Under the pieces are notes generated by a model that saw only the letters and a program-made list of their open reading frames with translations, had not been told where the DNA came from and did not search any database. A program made the translations under genes and the position numbers. Shown here piece after piece: positions 49,721-63,681 of a DNA stretch of 64,000 nucleotides. Position 1 is the stretch's first letter, and each line of letters opens with the position of its first letter. The DNA is from Mesaphorura yosii. Its lineage: Eukaryota > Arthropoda > Collembola > Poduromorpha > Tullbergiidae. The stretch is taken from contig WIXG01000222.1 of the NCBI GenBank assembly GCA_009869945.1, forward strand, positions 62,001 through 126,000, in the 5' to 3' direction.

Positions 49721-52700
49721 CTCACAACACAAAAATCTGCACAATGCGGTGCAGGTTACATACATGGTTCATACGTTCGTCACTCCATGAGTTTTGCGAA
49801 TCGTTCGGCATGTTAATTGAGCCTCCTTACAAAAATATGAACAAGAAGGCTGCAGTCGACGCGAATCTGCAATTGCCAATTGAGATTGATGATAATCGAA
49901 GATCGTCGAAGGAGTTAACATGCAACTCACAGTGAGACAAAACAGGACGCCGAGTGTTGTGCGAAGCAGGGAATGTGTACACTACTAAAATATTTTCAAG
50001 ACAGAAATTTACAACTCCATTTAGGGCATTTATGACAATTCATACATGTTTGCTGAGCGCGGTGCAGAGTGACTGCGCATGGTGTCTTATTCTTATCCCA
50101 GCACAGCAGACTAATACAAAGACCGAGCACTCGCGAGATCTCTTCAGCACTGATGTAGCTATTAGGCAAAATTGTAGTCTTAATTTTTAGTACTATCAGC
50201 ATCGTTTCATATTTTTATTAGTACAAAGGCTTTCTCCTCTGGGCACTCTGACTTGGCTTGACGTCCAAACGCTTGACTTGGTTGTTCTTTATTCCTCTCT
50301 TGTCCCTCAGCTTCGCAGAGTGTAGGCGTCTGCGACTTTGCAAGTTTTTTCAGACTCCCACGCTCATTCTTGTCGTTTTATTTCAAAATGCGATCTATGC
50401 ACCACATCAGCTGAAGCCAAAGCAGTGAATCAGCTTCGGTGCTTGGTCGTTAATCTACCCAAACTGCAGAATGCATTGTTATTGAACTGTTCCCATGTTA
50501 TTAATCTTTCCTCATGATCATAAGAAGATGAGGAATGGAGACCATACCAGATGCAACCTGGCACCTGGGACTCGGCCTAGGTGGCACGTTCTCGGAACTC
50601 AGATCAGGGATCAAGCCTCCGACAAAGAAACTCAACCCACATATGCTGATGTTTTTGATCACACAATCATATTTTGTACTTCATCGCTGTTCGCTGTAGT
50701 TCATCTGAACGTTCTTCTGATGATTGATAAGAATGATTTGCAGAATTTAATGGCGTGCATTACGACTCATTTCTGACACTGGTATTTGGATTCACGCAAA
50801 CCACGGGATCACCTGCGTCAAACGAAGCGAACAAACAAGAAGCTTTGAACTTTGGCGAGTTCCCAAATTGCAAACGCAGTAGTCAGTAACGAAACTTCAA
50901 CGGCAGATAATTTTTGCGTCAAATCTGAAATTGAATTCACATTGATATGCCTATGCGGCTAATTTCGTGCTGTTTAACTTCTGACTATTTGCTATGAGAC
51001 TCTTCGCGCTTCCCGCGGTGAAATAGAAATTTTACCATCCATTCATAGTTCAATAGTTACTGCAGCTAGTAAAATTTTTGCCGTGCTGAATAATTCGATT
51101 TTACTCATTAACGAGGTCATTGTAAACTTGAAACTCGGTGAATGTTTAAATATCTTGGGCATATTAATTTGGAACCATATACTAGACCTGGTTGAGTATG
51201 AAGTGATGCAGCTCCTTGGTCAGATGCTTAATTAGTTCTAAACAATTTGACACCAATCACTTTGGTTCAAAGCACGTGGTATACACGAAGAATTTAGTAA
51301 TTAGTACAAAAAGACAATGTGTTATTACAAGGCATTAAAAATCATGATAAACATGAAATTAGTAATTAATATGAGCATGCAAGAATGAGACGGCTCTTAA
51401 ATAAGATGGTCTGAGCAATACCGAAAGGAGATCGGGGATAAGGAATAATATGATGCGATACGTACGCTTCTATTGGGTTACCATTGTCGTACTAGGATTC
51501 GATGTACCTGGATATTGTCATTCTGAGAACGGTTCGTTTGTTTCGCTTGACCTTTGAAGTAGTAGCGTAGCGTTTGGGAAAGTACATCTCTTTTCATCAG
51601 AGGCTCAAAAACGTTTTGCGGACAGCGCAGGGGCTTGTCTGCAGTCCGTTGATGCGAGGCGAGTGCATGTGTGCATTGTATGGATGAGGCCTTGTACAAG
51701 TATTTTGGTGACAATTACATCGGGCTTGACTGGGATGATGTTCTATTCTGTATCTGGTTTCGCAGTTGCTGCGATCATCTTGTTTAAGGGCTCTTTACCT
51801 CAAGAACTGGAAGAATAATTGTCCATTCGACGTAATTAGTTTATTTCTTTCACTAACAAGTGGTACATAATCTCATGCTCGACATTGTTCGGTATCGGCA
51901 GTATCGAGCTAGCTTTGTTTTTCCATATAATTCCAGTTTATGGGAGCAATGGAGCAGCGCACTGTACATTTGTGCAGCGCATGTGTACTATTTCAACTAC
52001 CCATATTTTGGCTAATGTTCGAATTGGCAACTAAAAGTACACTTCCGCAAATGTCATTCTGGAAGATAGTTATATTCTGCAAAAATGATAATTGTCTAGA
52101 TGGCAACATAATGGTAAAGAGTAAATTCATGAAAGGCTATTAATCCTGACGATGATATTGCAGAATTTTTGTTATATTTGCCTCATTTCCTATTACTTTC
52201 GTAATGCACAGCCGAAGGAGTTGCAATTAGCATGTATTAATTGTCCAATCAAAAAAGGACACATAATATTCGCCAGTTCAATACTTAGATAGAGTTGAGA
52301 GTAAAATTAAGGCAGAAAGAATAGTGACAAGAAAATGAATTTCAACTTAATACCAATTTGTAATGCATGCTCGTCGTTCGTATTGGATTTGCAATATGGA
52401 AATAATGACGATGCCTTCTACCTATGCAGCCAGCTGTGAATGGTTCCGCAATGTATAGGATATATTGCGAAGTGCAAATGTGTTGAACGTAATGACGAGT
52501 AATGACAATACGATTGGAAGCAGTAGCCTTTCCGCATATTTTTTGTATGGTCATTGAGGCCTCCATATATGGGATTATTGAAATCCTGGTGTCTAATTGG
52601 TTTCTTATTCTCATGGACTCGCTGCCAGCATACGACTGAATACGAACAAAGGCTTCCACTTGATTTGGGATTTTGGGATAACGTCAATGCAAACTTTATA

Positions 52701-54010
52701 TGAAAATAGGAACTTTATGGGCTTCAGCGGTAGCTGCTTTATGCTAATGAAATGGCCCGTTTGTTGTATCAGCGACGTCAGAAACAATCGAAAATGCAAT
52801 TTGTACGTGCACAGATAAAATGTAGACGAGAATAAAACTCCATCATTCAGTCAGGTTTCCGACTCCTGCTGATGAAGCTCACAAGAATGAACGGCAGACC
52901 ATAAAATGAACGAATACCAAGAATAAAATCAATTCCATTAGTAATTTCAGCAATTTATTATATGAATATGCATAATCCACACATACAAATATTAGCCGAT
53001 GTTATCATTATGCTAATAAGGTGTTTAATTGTAATTATGATAAATCTACGATCTTAAGTACTGAAGCTAAAATCTGAATTACAATGTCATCCAATCCCAT
53101 AAAGCAAGAATTCAGTAAAGCTTAGAATTTGTAAAGACATTGCAAATATTTGACAAAGAGGCGTTAGCCGTAAAATCTTATTCCAAGCAGTTGTAACAAT
53201 CCATACAAGAAATCTGAGCACCACAAAATTTCTCAAACACTTCGCTGTGACAATGCACCAACGTTTGGTAATGAAGAAATGGCATTTTCAAATTTTTGCC
53301 GTATTCATTTTCTCGCAATTACAACTAAAAATTTAGTAAGTCGAAGTGCAGTTAAATGTTACGGCTACAATCATAACAATGTTACCTAAAATAGAGTAAA
53401 AGTTTGGTCGCAACTGGATTTCCGAATCTCATTTACAATTTATCAACTGGAACTAATTTCTAATTCTTTGAATTCTTTAATTTCTCTCACCACGAAGAAA
53501 CCTGCTCTCGTAACTATCGTATTCTACCTTCCTAATTCGATGCATTATTAATTTGGATTTATCGCCACTTTTAACAAGTAAATAGACTTTACAGTAGCAT
53601 TTAAAAAATTCGTTTTAAAATAAATGTTAATTAAAATAGAAAAATTGAGTGCTAAATCGAGCAGCCACCTAGACATAAGTACTCATACATAGGTGGTGAT
53701 AGGTTAACAAGCCTCGCTACGAAGTTAACAAAACTTACATATTAAGGTTCTTTTATGATGATAAGTTAATGAATTAATGGAACCTACGAATGGAAATTGT
53801 ACACAGTCACTGATTAGAATATCTCAAAATCATAATTTTTATGATCCAAACGCATAACTCTTACTACTCAATACAAAGAAATAAAACATTTCCTACGAGT
53901 CGGATACATTTTTTTACATTTTGTACACATCCATACATCCAAAGCAAAAAAGCAATAAATTGGTTCGAGTTTATAACAATAAGTCGAGTCTTAAGTCTTC
54001 AGCCATGCTT
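49721..54010. other. About 4.3 kb without a supported exon
   Basis: Intron or spacer downstream of the terminal exon at 54,011. The 3' untranslated region of that exon should start here; no close minus-strand AATAAA was found. Confidence 0.45.
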
Positions 54011-57000
54011 TTAACTTGCGTAGCGACTCCTTCCGGAGTTGGAGTCTCTAACTGGAATGATTACAGTTCCCTGATTTGTTCGTGGGCCAAAATCGCTTCT
54101 GAGGTTTGAAGATGGAGACGCAACTCTTCGTCCATTTGGGTACATAATTTCAGACTCCTTATAGCGACTCTTCGTTCGAGTTGTCGTCTCCGATGACTCA
54201 ACCTTGCCAGATGGCTGGCCATCGAGTCCTCGCAAAATCTTTTTTGAAAATTTCGACGTCGTGTCCGTACTAATCTTTGGTTTACCGTGTTCATGATCTG
54301 GAGTGCTGGAGGTCATGCGATGAGTCTCATGTAAGTCATCCGAAATTGGCGAATTTGTCCTGAAGGGTCGCGGAGAATTTGCTGAGCGAAGCGATTTTGT
54401 TGGCGTTATTGTACGAACCGGTGAGCTTGTTGTGGTTCGGTCAAATAAGTCCGCCGAAGTTCTCTTGATGCTGTCAAGAAACGATTGTCTCGAGCGCGAT
54501 GCATTTTCCTGTTTATTCGAGTACGTAGTTCCATTGGTTAAATCATTCCTGTTGACATCACGCACGCTTCGACTCATACTGCTGATTAGTCTCGGGCTTA
54601 GAAGATCCGGCGAGTCGACCAGTTGTGGATTCGATTTGTACGCCTCGTGATGTTTCTGCGTCTGCTGCAAGAGTGAGCTCGAATTCTCCTGCAGTGTGTT
54701 GTACGACCTTTCAAGTGGTGTCAACGTCTTTGGTGTAAAACTCGTGCTCCGATGTAGACCCGTTCCGCTGGAGCCAGTTCGTCGTGTGTCATTGTTGTAC
54801 TTGTTCAGAATGGACACATTGAAGTCGTCTGTTCCGTAGCGCCTCTCTCTGCTGTCGTAAGTTGCTGATCGGCCAGATGTAATTCTTTGTTGTGACGAAG
54901 GTCTGTTCAAGCCACCGTCCTCGTCGCCGAAATAAAACTTCTTTCTCGGCATGGTTTGCGAGTGAGATAAGATTGACGCGTCCGCATCCTCTTCAATGAT
55001 CGCGCCGGTGCCCTCAATGCCCTTCAGTCTGCCCATGGTGCTTGCCGGAGTTCCGAGAATGTATTTCGGGTGGAATTGCTTCTGTGATGGACCATCGTAA
55101 GAAAACACCTTTTCTCTGCGTTCGACCGTTTTCTTCTCCGTGACATCCGCCTTGCCGTTCTCATAGAGTGTATTTTGTGCCGGATTGTTTGTCTCGTCTG
55201 TCTTGTAGTAATTGCTGTGCTTGGTCACATAGTCCGAGTGGCCATATTGATCCGATTGCGAAGTGGGTCCAGAGTAGCCAAAACTGTGCTCGCGTCGTTC
55301 GTAGCCTTTCCTCTCCCCGATGTCATTGCTCTTCTGAAATAACAGAAAGATTTGCACAATTAAATTACAAGATTTGCATGCTGCAAAATATACGCGCTTG
55401 TTAAACAAGTCATATCTGGAATTCGTCGATGGCAAGCGCCAGATCACGCAACTGAAGCGAAGTGCGCATCAATAAATATTATCAAATCACGACTTCTCGC
55501 TGCCACAGACAATAAAACATAACAGACAACTTGAAGAATTTTAAGCGAAAAAAGGTGTGAATAGAAACAAAAAGTAATTTACTACATGAGTTTATGCAAT
55601 AAATTACCATTCCCTCAACCCTTGACTTGTTTCGCGATGTGCAATGTAAATAGTGAAGTTCACAAACATTGGACTTTTGTTGTACGGGCAAAATTATGAC
55701 ATGGCTGTGAGGTTCTTCAGAGCAATTAGCACTGACATCATAAGTGCTGATGGCGTGAGAATGGCCGGTCATATGGAGAAGTCAGGAGCAAAATACTGGC
55801 AAACGAAACTCTCCTCAAGCGCCAAGATCATCCGAGGCGGTATGAAATTTGCATGCTTCATCCGCAACTGATATTCTCGTGTCATAAGACAATGTGAACT
55901 TTCAGACGACGGACCAACCAGTCGTAATCAGCTGATACGTCGTGACTTGAACAATTTCAGTGTTTTGAAAACAAATATTACACTGAAGTGCGAATCCGTT
56001 CACTTCAGCCTTCACCGGTCTCCTGTCAGCCAGAGCTATAATTTATATTTTAAATTACAGGCTTTGCTCGATTGTTCCGAAGCATGTAATTAATAAGCAA
56101 ACACGCACGTAATGAATTATAATTGCAGCATGTGCACCGCACGCAATACTGCTTAATTAATATCATCATACTTGACCTATAACTTCAGTAGCAAGATGAG
56201 GCATTAACGGGGATGCACTAAACAATTAAACGATGAGCTAATCGCGACCCGTTACTGTACAGTAAAGTAAGAATGTGAAAATTGCTCTGAAGATGAGCTC
56301 CCACAGAAAACTTATCACATGGGAGTCTAACATTTCTTTCTACTTTTCTGGGCTGACTTCTTGTTCACTCGCAATTTCAGCTTTTTCGAAATTTTAGCAA
56401 AATAGCGAAAATGCTTACGTGAAGTTGATAAGAAGAAGTAAGTCTGTCCTGTGGAGAGCTGGTGAATTTCCTGGAGTACTGATTCATGTTGTTGATGTTG
56501 TTTCCACGATGAATGATTTCAGTGTGATCAGGACTGCGACCGTACCTCGCATCTGGCGAATACTGACTACGGCGGGATCGTGGAGGCGGTGTTGGTGTGG
56601 GTTCTTCGTCCCACAAGCTGCCAGATTTGGTCAGCCTGCTCGATGTTCTGTGCTCCTGTCCAAATTGCGAGTTCAGTGAACGCGTGACGTCGTCGTGTCG
56701 ATGCTTAAGGTCCTAGAAAAGTTACAATCCCAATTAGAAATCGAAACATGGCTCATTAATTCGAGATGAAGTCATGGGGCGCTTTGGCGTGTTCAGGATA
56801 CGAAAGCGGTATTTGGATTGGAATTCAATAAAGCCTGATTAAAGACGAAATAAGAAACCACTTCATTTGCATACATTGCGTGGGCGAAAGTCTCCGCTCA
56901 ACAATTTGTCCTTCGTTCTGGTTAAGGCCAACACCTAGGCTGTAACTAATTACCTAAATAGAAACAAGGGCTATGCTTGCTAAGCGCTTCAGCGTCAATA

Positions 57001-60000
57001 TCACACGCGTTGCATAATACAACGGGTTAGGTACTGGCGTAAGATTAGTTTCCGTTGCCCACAGTTTAGGAATTAAGTAGGAAGCTAGTCATTAAATTGC
57101 TAAATGGCATAGTGCATGACTCAGTCAGACTGACTGCAGATCAAAAGTTTTAGGTCAGTATTGACAAATTTGGGAAATCAGTCCAAAATTTCTAAATCTA
57201 TCCCAACGCGAAACGAGTTCAACTTATGAATGTTTTTAGGAGTCCGTAACAAGCTGATAGTCTGAAAAAAGAAAGAACTACAAAATGAGTTTATGTACAT
57301 CGGCAGCAGTTGCTGTGGCACCAGACTGGGTCACTGCATTCAGATGAGCACTCCGATGATTCATTGAAAGAGCGTAAAATGGAACTTACGAAATGGACGT
57401 CCTTCTGAACTGGACATGGTCGTGGAGAAGGAGTGTCGCCAAAAGATATTCTTTTGCCTGCCGGGAATTGCCTTGCAGTGTTATTTGTGCCGGGCATTGG
57501 AGGTGGCGGTGGTGGTGTGCGCGTTGACGTCATTGTGACATGAATGCCGTCCGGTGTCGTGTTTGGAGGAGATCTTGGCGACGCTTCTGAGCTGAGCGAG
57601 CTGTTTGAGCTTGAACTTCCAAAGTGGCTGTTCAACCAGCGGTTGGTTTCATTCTTTCTTGTGTGCTCCACGTGGCTGAAGTCTACTGGACGAGTTGTGA
57701 CGGCATCTGCTCTAGTAGAGTCTAATTGATTCACAATTCTAGCACTGTAAAACTGTAAAATAAGTCACCTTTTGGTGGGTTCTTTCGGATTCGTTCTGAC
57801 ACCGAGTCCCACAAGTCCTCGTCGCCATGTCGCTGTGAACTGACGTTCTCTGAAACAATTCGCGGACCTTCTCCAACCTGTTTGATATGTACGCATTTGT
57901 GTTAGCAAGTGTTAGTTTAAAACTTAATTCAAGCAAGCGTCAAGCCAGTCACTCATGCATCTGAGTTAAGGATTTTAGTGGGACACAAGAGTGTATGACC
58001 AAATCAGGACAAGCCATGAGTTGTCAAATTAATCAAACTAAGGAGCAGAATCGTACTACGCACTCGATGAGTAAGGCCGACGGTATTTCGCAGATTCTAG
58101 AAGTGATTTCTCATTCGGTCTTAACATTTAAAAGTTCAAGTCCGGGTCCGTACCTTGACTCCTTTGCCTCCACTCTTCGGAACTGACAAGTAGTCTATAT
58201 AGTTTTGGCTTTTCGCGTGGCTGTAGTTGTGACTTCCGTCCCGATTCTCCACGTGCTCAAATTCCTCCGAGTCCGACGACGGAATGTCCTCGTTGTGAAA
58301 CTCTTCATGCTCGTGACGGCGTGTTATTTCGGTCACAAGATTACCTGTGTCATTGACTTTGCTGACCTGCAATGTTCATGACGTAATCGTCAAGTTACAT
58401 GCCGAAAGAAACCTAAACTGCGAATGCCACAGCGTCATTTTCACCTCATTCGTGTCTTCGATGTCTGTGGTTCGATCATGGCGCTTTGATTGCTGTAAAA
58501 TTCGCTTCTGCGCCGAGTCTTTGTCGTGCGACGACAGCGGTGTCAAATCTCGCTTGTCCTTTGTCAACAAAGCCCTTCTGGTGTCACTTCCTTCACGAAT
58601 TGCACGAACGAGATTCTATTCAAAAGAGAAAAAATTAGCTTGGAACCAAAGATCAAACTGCAACTCTCGATCTTAAGGAACGCTTGGCGTGTTCAAAATG
58701 AGTGGGACCGCACGACACCACCTTTTTGTGTAAAGTTTTTGTATGACAGAGAGTAGTAGATTAAACACTAACAACAATGACAAAAAGTAAAGTAGACTGA
58801 TTCCGTCATCATATCACATCACAGATCATAATACTGATCCATAATTATCACTGTTGCATTCATCAATCCGCTACAGCAGTATGGCCAATGAGGAATTCGC
58901 AATTTTAGTGAAGCCGCAAGCTCACTTTAGTTTGAATCATGATCAACTGACTCAACTGGATTTGCCTGTGCAAATTGCAAATTCAAGTTACTCCAAAAAC
59001 CTACGCGTAAATAACCATTGAAAGAGACAAGACCCAGTTTCCTGTACGCTTCTTTACTGAGGTTTGTCTCAACTTCTTTGGCTCTGAACACACAAAACCA
59101 CAAATAAACACAGACATCTTGATCAGGGTCAAGATAAAATAATTATATAACGATTTGAAACAATCATGTCGCCTAATTTGCACAGAACTCAGGAACTTGA
59201 GCGACTCGCGTCTCGAGCGGAGCCCACACACCACTTCAGAGCATTGGAATTCCGTGCTGGTTATGACTGTAAGAAGCGCAAACTGTTTGTAATTTGATAT
59301 TTATGGCTTTGGGTCAGTCGCCAGTGTCAGAAACAATTCGCCACACACATCAACATACTTTGGGGTGGCAAAAAATATTTCCTAATTCATACGCATAAAT
59401 ACTTGGTTTGGAGTGATGAGGTATGCCTCCGCCAATATCAAAAAGTATCTTGGTCATGGATGCAAGCGAAGGATTCTGAATTCGAAGTCCAATCTCGCCG
59501 CTGACTTGGGTTATGAAAAACCAAGAATTATATTTCACCTTGGCGAAGTTGCGATTATGTATTAATATGTGTAATTGTATTGTTGCTTGGCCTCATTGAC
59601 CAAATACAGAATCGCGTCTTTTATCTTTGTCCTGCATGAGTGAAGACAAATAGTGACTGCTGAGGCCAAGTGTCCGTCTTTGGCCTGCGTCTGTCACGTC
59701 TGACACCAAGAGCAAAGTGCGTTATTGGCACACTCGAGTCATAAAACAAGGCAACGTGAGATTCATTCTTATTATTGAAGTTATCAACTCACTCGAATTC
59801 GATGTTTATGAATGAATTCTTTCAATTATGCAACGTCAGAACGCGCAGATTCGCAACATGTTGTCCTGTCGTAGCTAATGGCAAATTTTTGTCGAGTGCA
59901 ACTCGTCGGTTAGTCGGAGTTGTGCCGTTTCATTTGCTCTGCAATACCTCACGACTGCGCCAAGATTCGTTTGTTAATAATTTCATTTTATGAGTTCTGA

Positions 60001-63000
60001 TTTCATGACAAGGCACTTACTCTTAATGTGAGGTTCATTGCGGGAGGCTTCATGAACTCATCTAATACAAAGCTGGCTATTCAACTATTTTCTTCTACGC
60101 TTGTCAGAAGTTGTTGGCTTGGATTCATAAACTATGGTTTAGCCAAAATAAAGCACGACAAATTGAAGGAGATTAACAATGAACAAGTTACGGTGGATGT
60201 TTCGTGCAAAGATGCAAAGTGCAACGCAGGAGCATGACCCGTCATTTCAGTAGTCCATATTTGCAAAACTTGATCATGAATCGTTAATCCGCGCAAAATG
60301 TAGCCGTACAAAATTAGCTTGAGCCTGCTGAACACATTAGCATACAATGCAACAGAGTGCTTTACCCTTTAACAAGTAACGACTCGGTTAAGTTGGTCAT
60401 ATTCTAATCTAGTATAACGTAGTTCCACCATATCTTTGTATTGTGTACGTCGTGTGGGCATCCGGACCTGCGAAACAGCAGTAAAGTTTCACAGCCGCCG
60501 TGCAGGAATGCATTGCGTCATCTTGCACAAATTCAATTAAGCAGCCGGTTTAATTATATCACCACCAACTTGTGTAGAACAAAACTTGGCTATCTGACGT
60601 GTGCAACGTCTTGCTGTGTTAAAGTCTTAATTAATAATACATCTGCCTGGGCAATTAAAAGAAATGACATCATCGTCGCTCAGAACTTTTATTAACGCTA
60701 TTTGTACTCGGTTTTTCTCATTTGAAAGGTGCACAAGTTCGTTTCGTAACACAGAAAGAACATGAAAAATACAAAATATTAACTCAGAGATGTTCCGGCG
60801 TGCTTTGAATTTTATCCACCTCTAAAACACAGCTCGTTTAACATGCAACTGAGAAAAATATTTACTTGTGCAGTTTCCATCATTTATAAATTATTATTTC
60901 GTCACAGCCGTCTTAGTTGTGTTAATCTCACTCAGCATCTCTTTGAAATTCTCAAATTTAGTCTCATCAGGAATTTCAATTTAAATTTGTATTTATACTT
61001 TCCAAGAATGAATGGGTAAATTATTCATGTAACTCACGTACCATAAAGTTTGCTCTGACATGCGCATGAGCACACAGAGGGTATGAATGAGCGCACGAGT
61101 GCAAGTGCAAAACTCAAAATCGCAAGCTTGGTGAGGACACAGGCGATTGTTAATTGACGAGAGACCTTGAAATGCGAAACAATGCTCAACCGTCGAGATA
61201 AAGTTGGCCGACACCTCCTGAGGCAGGCAGTAGGATGCGTGGAGAAGTAACTTTTGGTTTATTTAAGAGCAGTAAATGAATGAGCAATGAGATGAGGAAA
61301 GAGCGTGATTTCTTTAGTCGTGGACAATTAAAATAGTTTCATTGCGTTCAAAAAGAGCGACCACTACAACGCAAACCACGAAACGACTACCGACCATATC
61401 ACGATGATTGCACTAATTTGTTCGACCTGTCAATACAATTGGTAAGGCATAATGACAGTCTCAACTCAGTAATTATCTATTTCCTCATTTCTTGTATGAT
61501 TGCGTTATTGGTCAACTGGTCATTTTCTTTGCTTCTGGTCCGCAATTAACCTTGCAATTGCTAAATCATGAAACGCGCCCTGCAATAAATGTAACTATAA
61601 ATCCCCATGACCATTGTTCTTGTTGACTCAAGCCTTCAACATCAAACTTCATGTAATTAATTACTAAACATTTCACTCAGCAAACAGCAAGAGATTTGGA
61701 GTCTGACACAGATGATTGATTAATGACTTATGTTACTAACTCGGCACCAGAAAAGAGAAAAGATTCCTTTCGTCAGGTGGTTCGTTCAGGTTTCTGGAAA
61801 GTAGCTTTTCATCGCGATCGCGTGAATGATTTATTAAACGCATTCCTGTTTGACTATTGATTAGTGTGACGCCAAAAGAACCGCCGTCACCAAATCAATG
61901 CCACCGTAAATCTTATGCTCTCTTGTCCACAGCAGCGAATTAACCTCAGGAATGAATTTATTATGGCGTGGTTGAAGGGTGCTTTGTAGCGTTAGAATAA
62001 CTTTTTGTACATACAAGTAGCCAATCTTCAGGACCGGATTCACGGGGCAGCGGGAGATGGGATAAACGAAAGGATTGTTAAGTTTTGACGGTGCTTCCTT
62101 AATTGTTACAGTGTTACAGGTGCACGCGCACACAGACTTCGTCCAACCGAGAGGAGAGGTACAGTCATGTATGTGTTTAGTAATATTCTGAGTCAGTCAT
62201 AATTATGGGAAATTACTTCTGGTATGAAAGCAGCGGACCCTAAACTACAATTTTTGTACGCTGGCGAAATGCTCTTGTTTGTGTACAGGTTTTCTATTCT
62301 GAGAAGCAACTTTGCAAATAATTATGTAGTAGTAAAACAGAGCAAATGAAACGAATAAAACATGAGCTGTCATGATGACTCATAAAGTCTAAGTCGCGTG
62401 TAATGTATAATTGCAAGTTTTTCCAAGAGTCGTCGATAAATGTCCCACATTTACGTAATGCTACATCGAGAGGAACTTTTCCCTTTAAGGCAATCTATTT
62501 ATTTCGGCATGTTGCCTAAACTAATTCACTTTGTGCGAGGTAATTGCTCATCGCATCGGCTGAAACATATAAGCTAATAATTTCTTGAATATTTTCTTAA
62601 AACCTCAGGCGTCTTACAAACGCTGACCTTTCAGGTGCCTTGATACTCAGTCAGTATTTATCAGTCAGTGCCTACCCATCAAATCCTTGAGGTATCACAT
62701 GCGATGCGCCAAGAAGAGCGGTGATGGAGTTAAATTCAATAGCGATTCATCACAGAAAGGCCGAAATGATGAAGAAGTTTAATTAAATTAAGGTTGTAAA
62801 AACAAATTCAAATGAATTGTGAGTTAATGGTGTGTTGCGTGTTTCAAGGTTAAGGTGAGGGCAGGCAATTGAACGCTAAACTTAGAATTTAACCATGGCA
62901 AATTAGCCATCATGCTTGAAACTCACATATACTTGGACTTGATGGTTTTTGCGTGAGCTAAGTATACCTTACAGCATTGGCGTGTTAGGCACGCATGACA

Positions 63001-63681
63001 TTTAATAGTCAAATAGCTTCTTGCAAATTGCTCGCTTCCATTCTGCCCAAACTCCAGTCACGGTCTTCCGAATTCCAATAATGCTAATGTGATACAGTGC
63101 TCATTCTGTGAATATAAAAATGGACACATGCAGTTTTCGTGAAGAATGTCGTTGTGGCACGACGACAATGACAAAAGACTCGTAGGCAAATTGTTTTAAT
63201 TTCGACTTGCATAATTAAAAGACTCCGCTCATTTCTGCAACCAGCTTCATACTTTTCTTTGGGCCTGTCCGCACGTGCGATTAAAGAACGCATTCACTTT
63301 CAATTAACTATTTTGAGCTAGAATAAGTTTTGTGTGCTTAGCACACAAATGTGAAATTAATTATTCGAGCGCCAAGGAAACCGTAATTTTTAATATTCGT
63401 ACGCGTACTAGTTTATTCTCATGAATTCTCAATTTTTTTGGTGAAGTGATGTGGAGCGGATTGCAATTTTGTGTAATTGAGATTCAGTGAAATAATTAAC
63501 GTACCTGGTTGCTCATGTCGCCATAATGCTGAACTTCTTCAGTTTCCAGAATGTCTTCCACCTCATCGTGAGTAGTCACCTTTCGCTCGTTCGTCTCCTT
63601 TACAATCGCGTCTTCTGGAACGGTCGTGTCGATCGCCACCCAACCCTCGCCAACGTCTTGGTCTTCGCCGTGCTGCTTGTG
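54011..63681 (-). CDS. Large disordered protein, 3' part of 872 aa in 7 exons; 5' end beyond the window
   Basis: Exons: 63681-63505, 58615-58445, 58366-58154, 57877-57769, 57721-57390, 56712-56419, 55333-54011 (stop TAA 54,011-54,013). All phases join. Residues are mainly Ser, Thr, Asn, Glu and Arg with no globular domain. Features include an acidic segment (NEDIPSSDSEEFEHVENRD), a polyproline stretch (TRTPPPPPPMPG), another Pro-rich piece (TPTPPPRSRR) and two related repeats, YERREHSFGYSGPTSQ and VERREKVFSYDGPSQ. The C-terminus reads TTTRTKSRYKESEIMYPNGR ... VIIPVRDSNSGRSRYAS. I do not recognise the family; a cytoskeleton-associated or scaffold role is a guess. The intron 58,616-63,504 is about 4.9 kb. 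The first visible exon starts at an acceptor (tatcacag), so more 5' exons lie outside. It may be one gene with the 38-45 kb exons. Confidence 0.78.
55334..56418 (-). other. Intron of the giant gene (1,085 nt)
   Basis: Donor gtaagc at 56,418, acceptor tgttatttcag at 55,334. No further feature is supported. Confidence 0.6.
56713..57389 (-). other. Intron of the giant gene (677 nt)
   Basis: Donor gtaagttcc at 57,389, acceptor cttttctag at 56,713. Nothing else is seen in it. Confidence 0.6.
58616..63504 (-). other. Large intron of the giant gene (about 4.9 kb)
   Basis: Donor gtacgt at 63,504, acceptor tcttttgaatag at 58,616. Short frames on both strands have no support. A skipped or small exon could be missed here. 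Confidence 0.55.
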
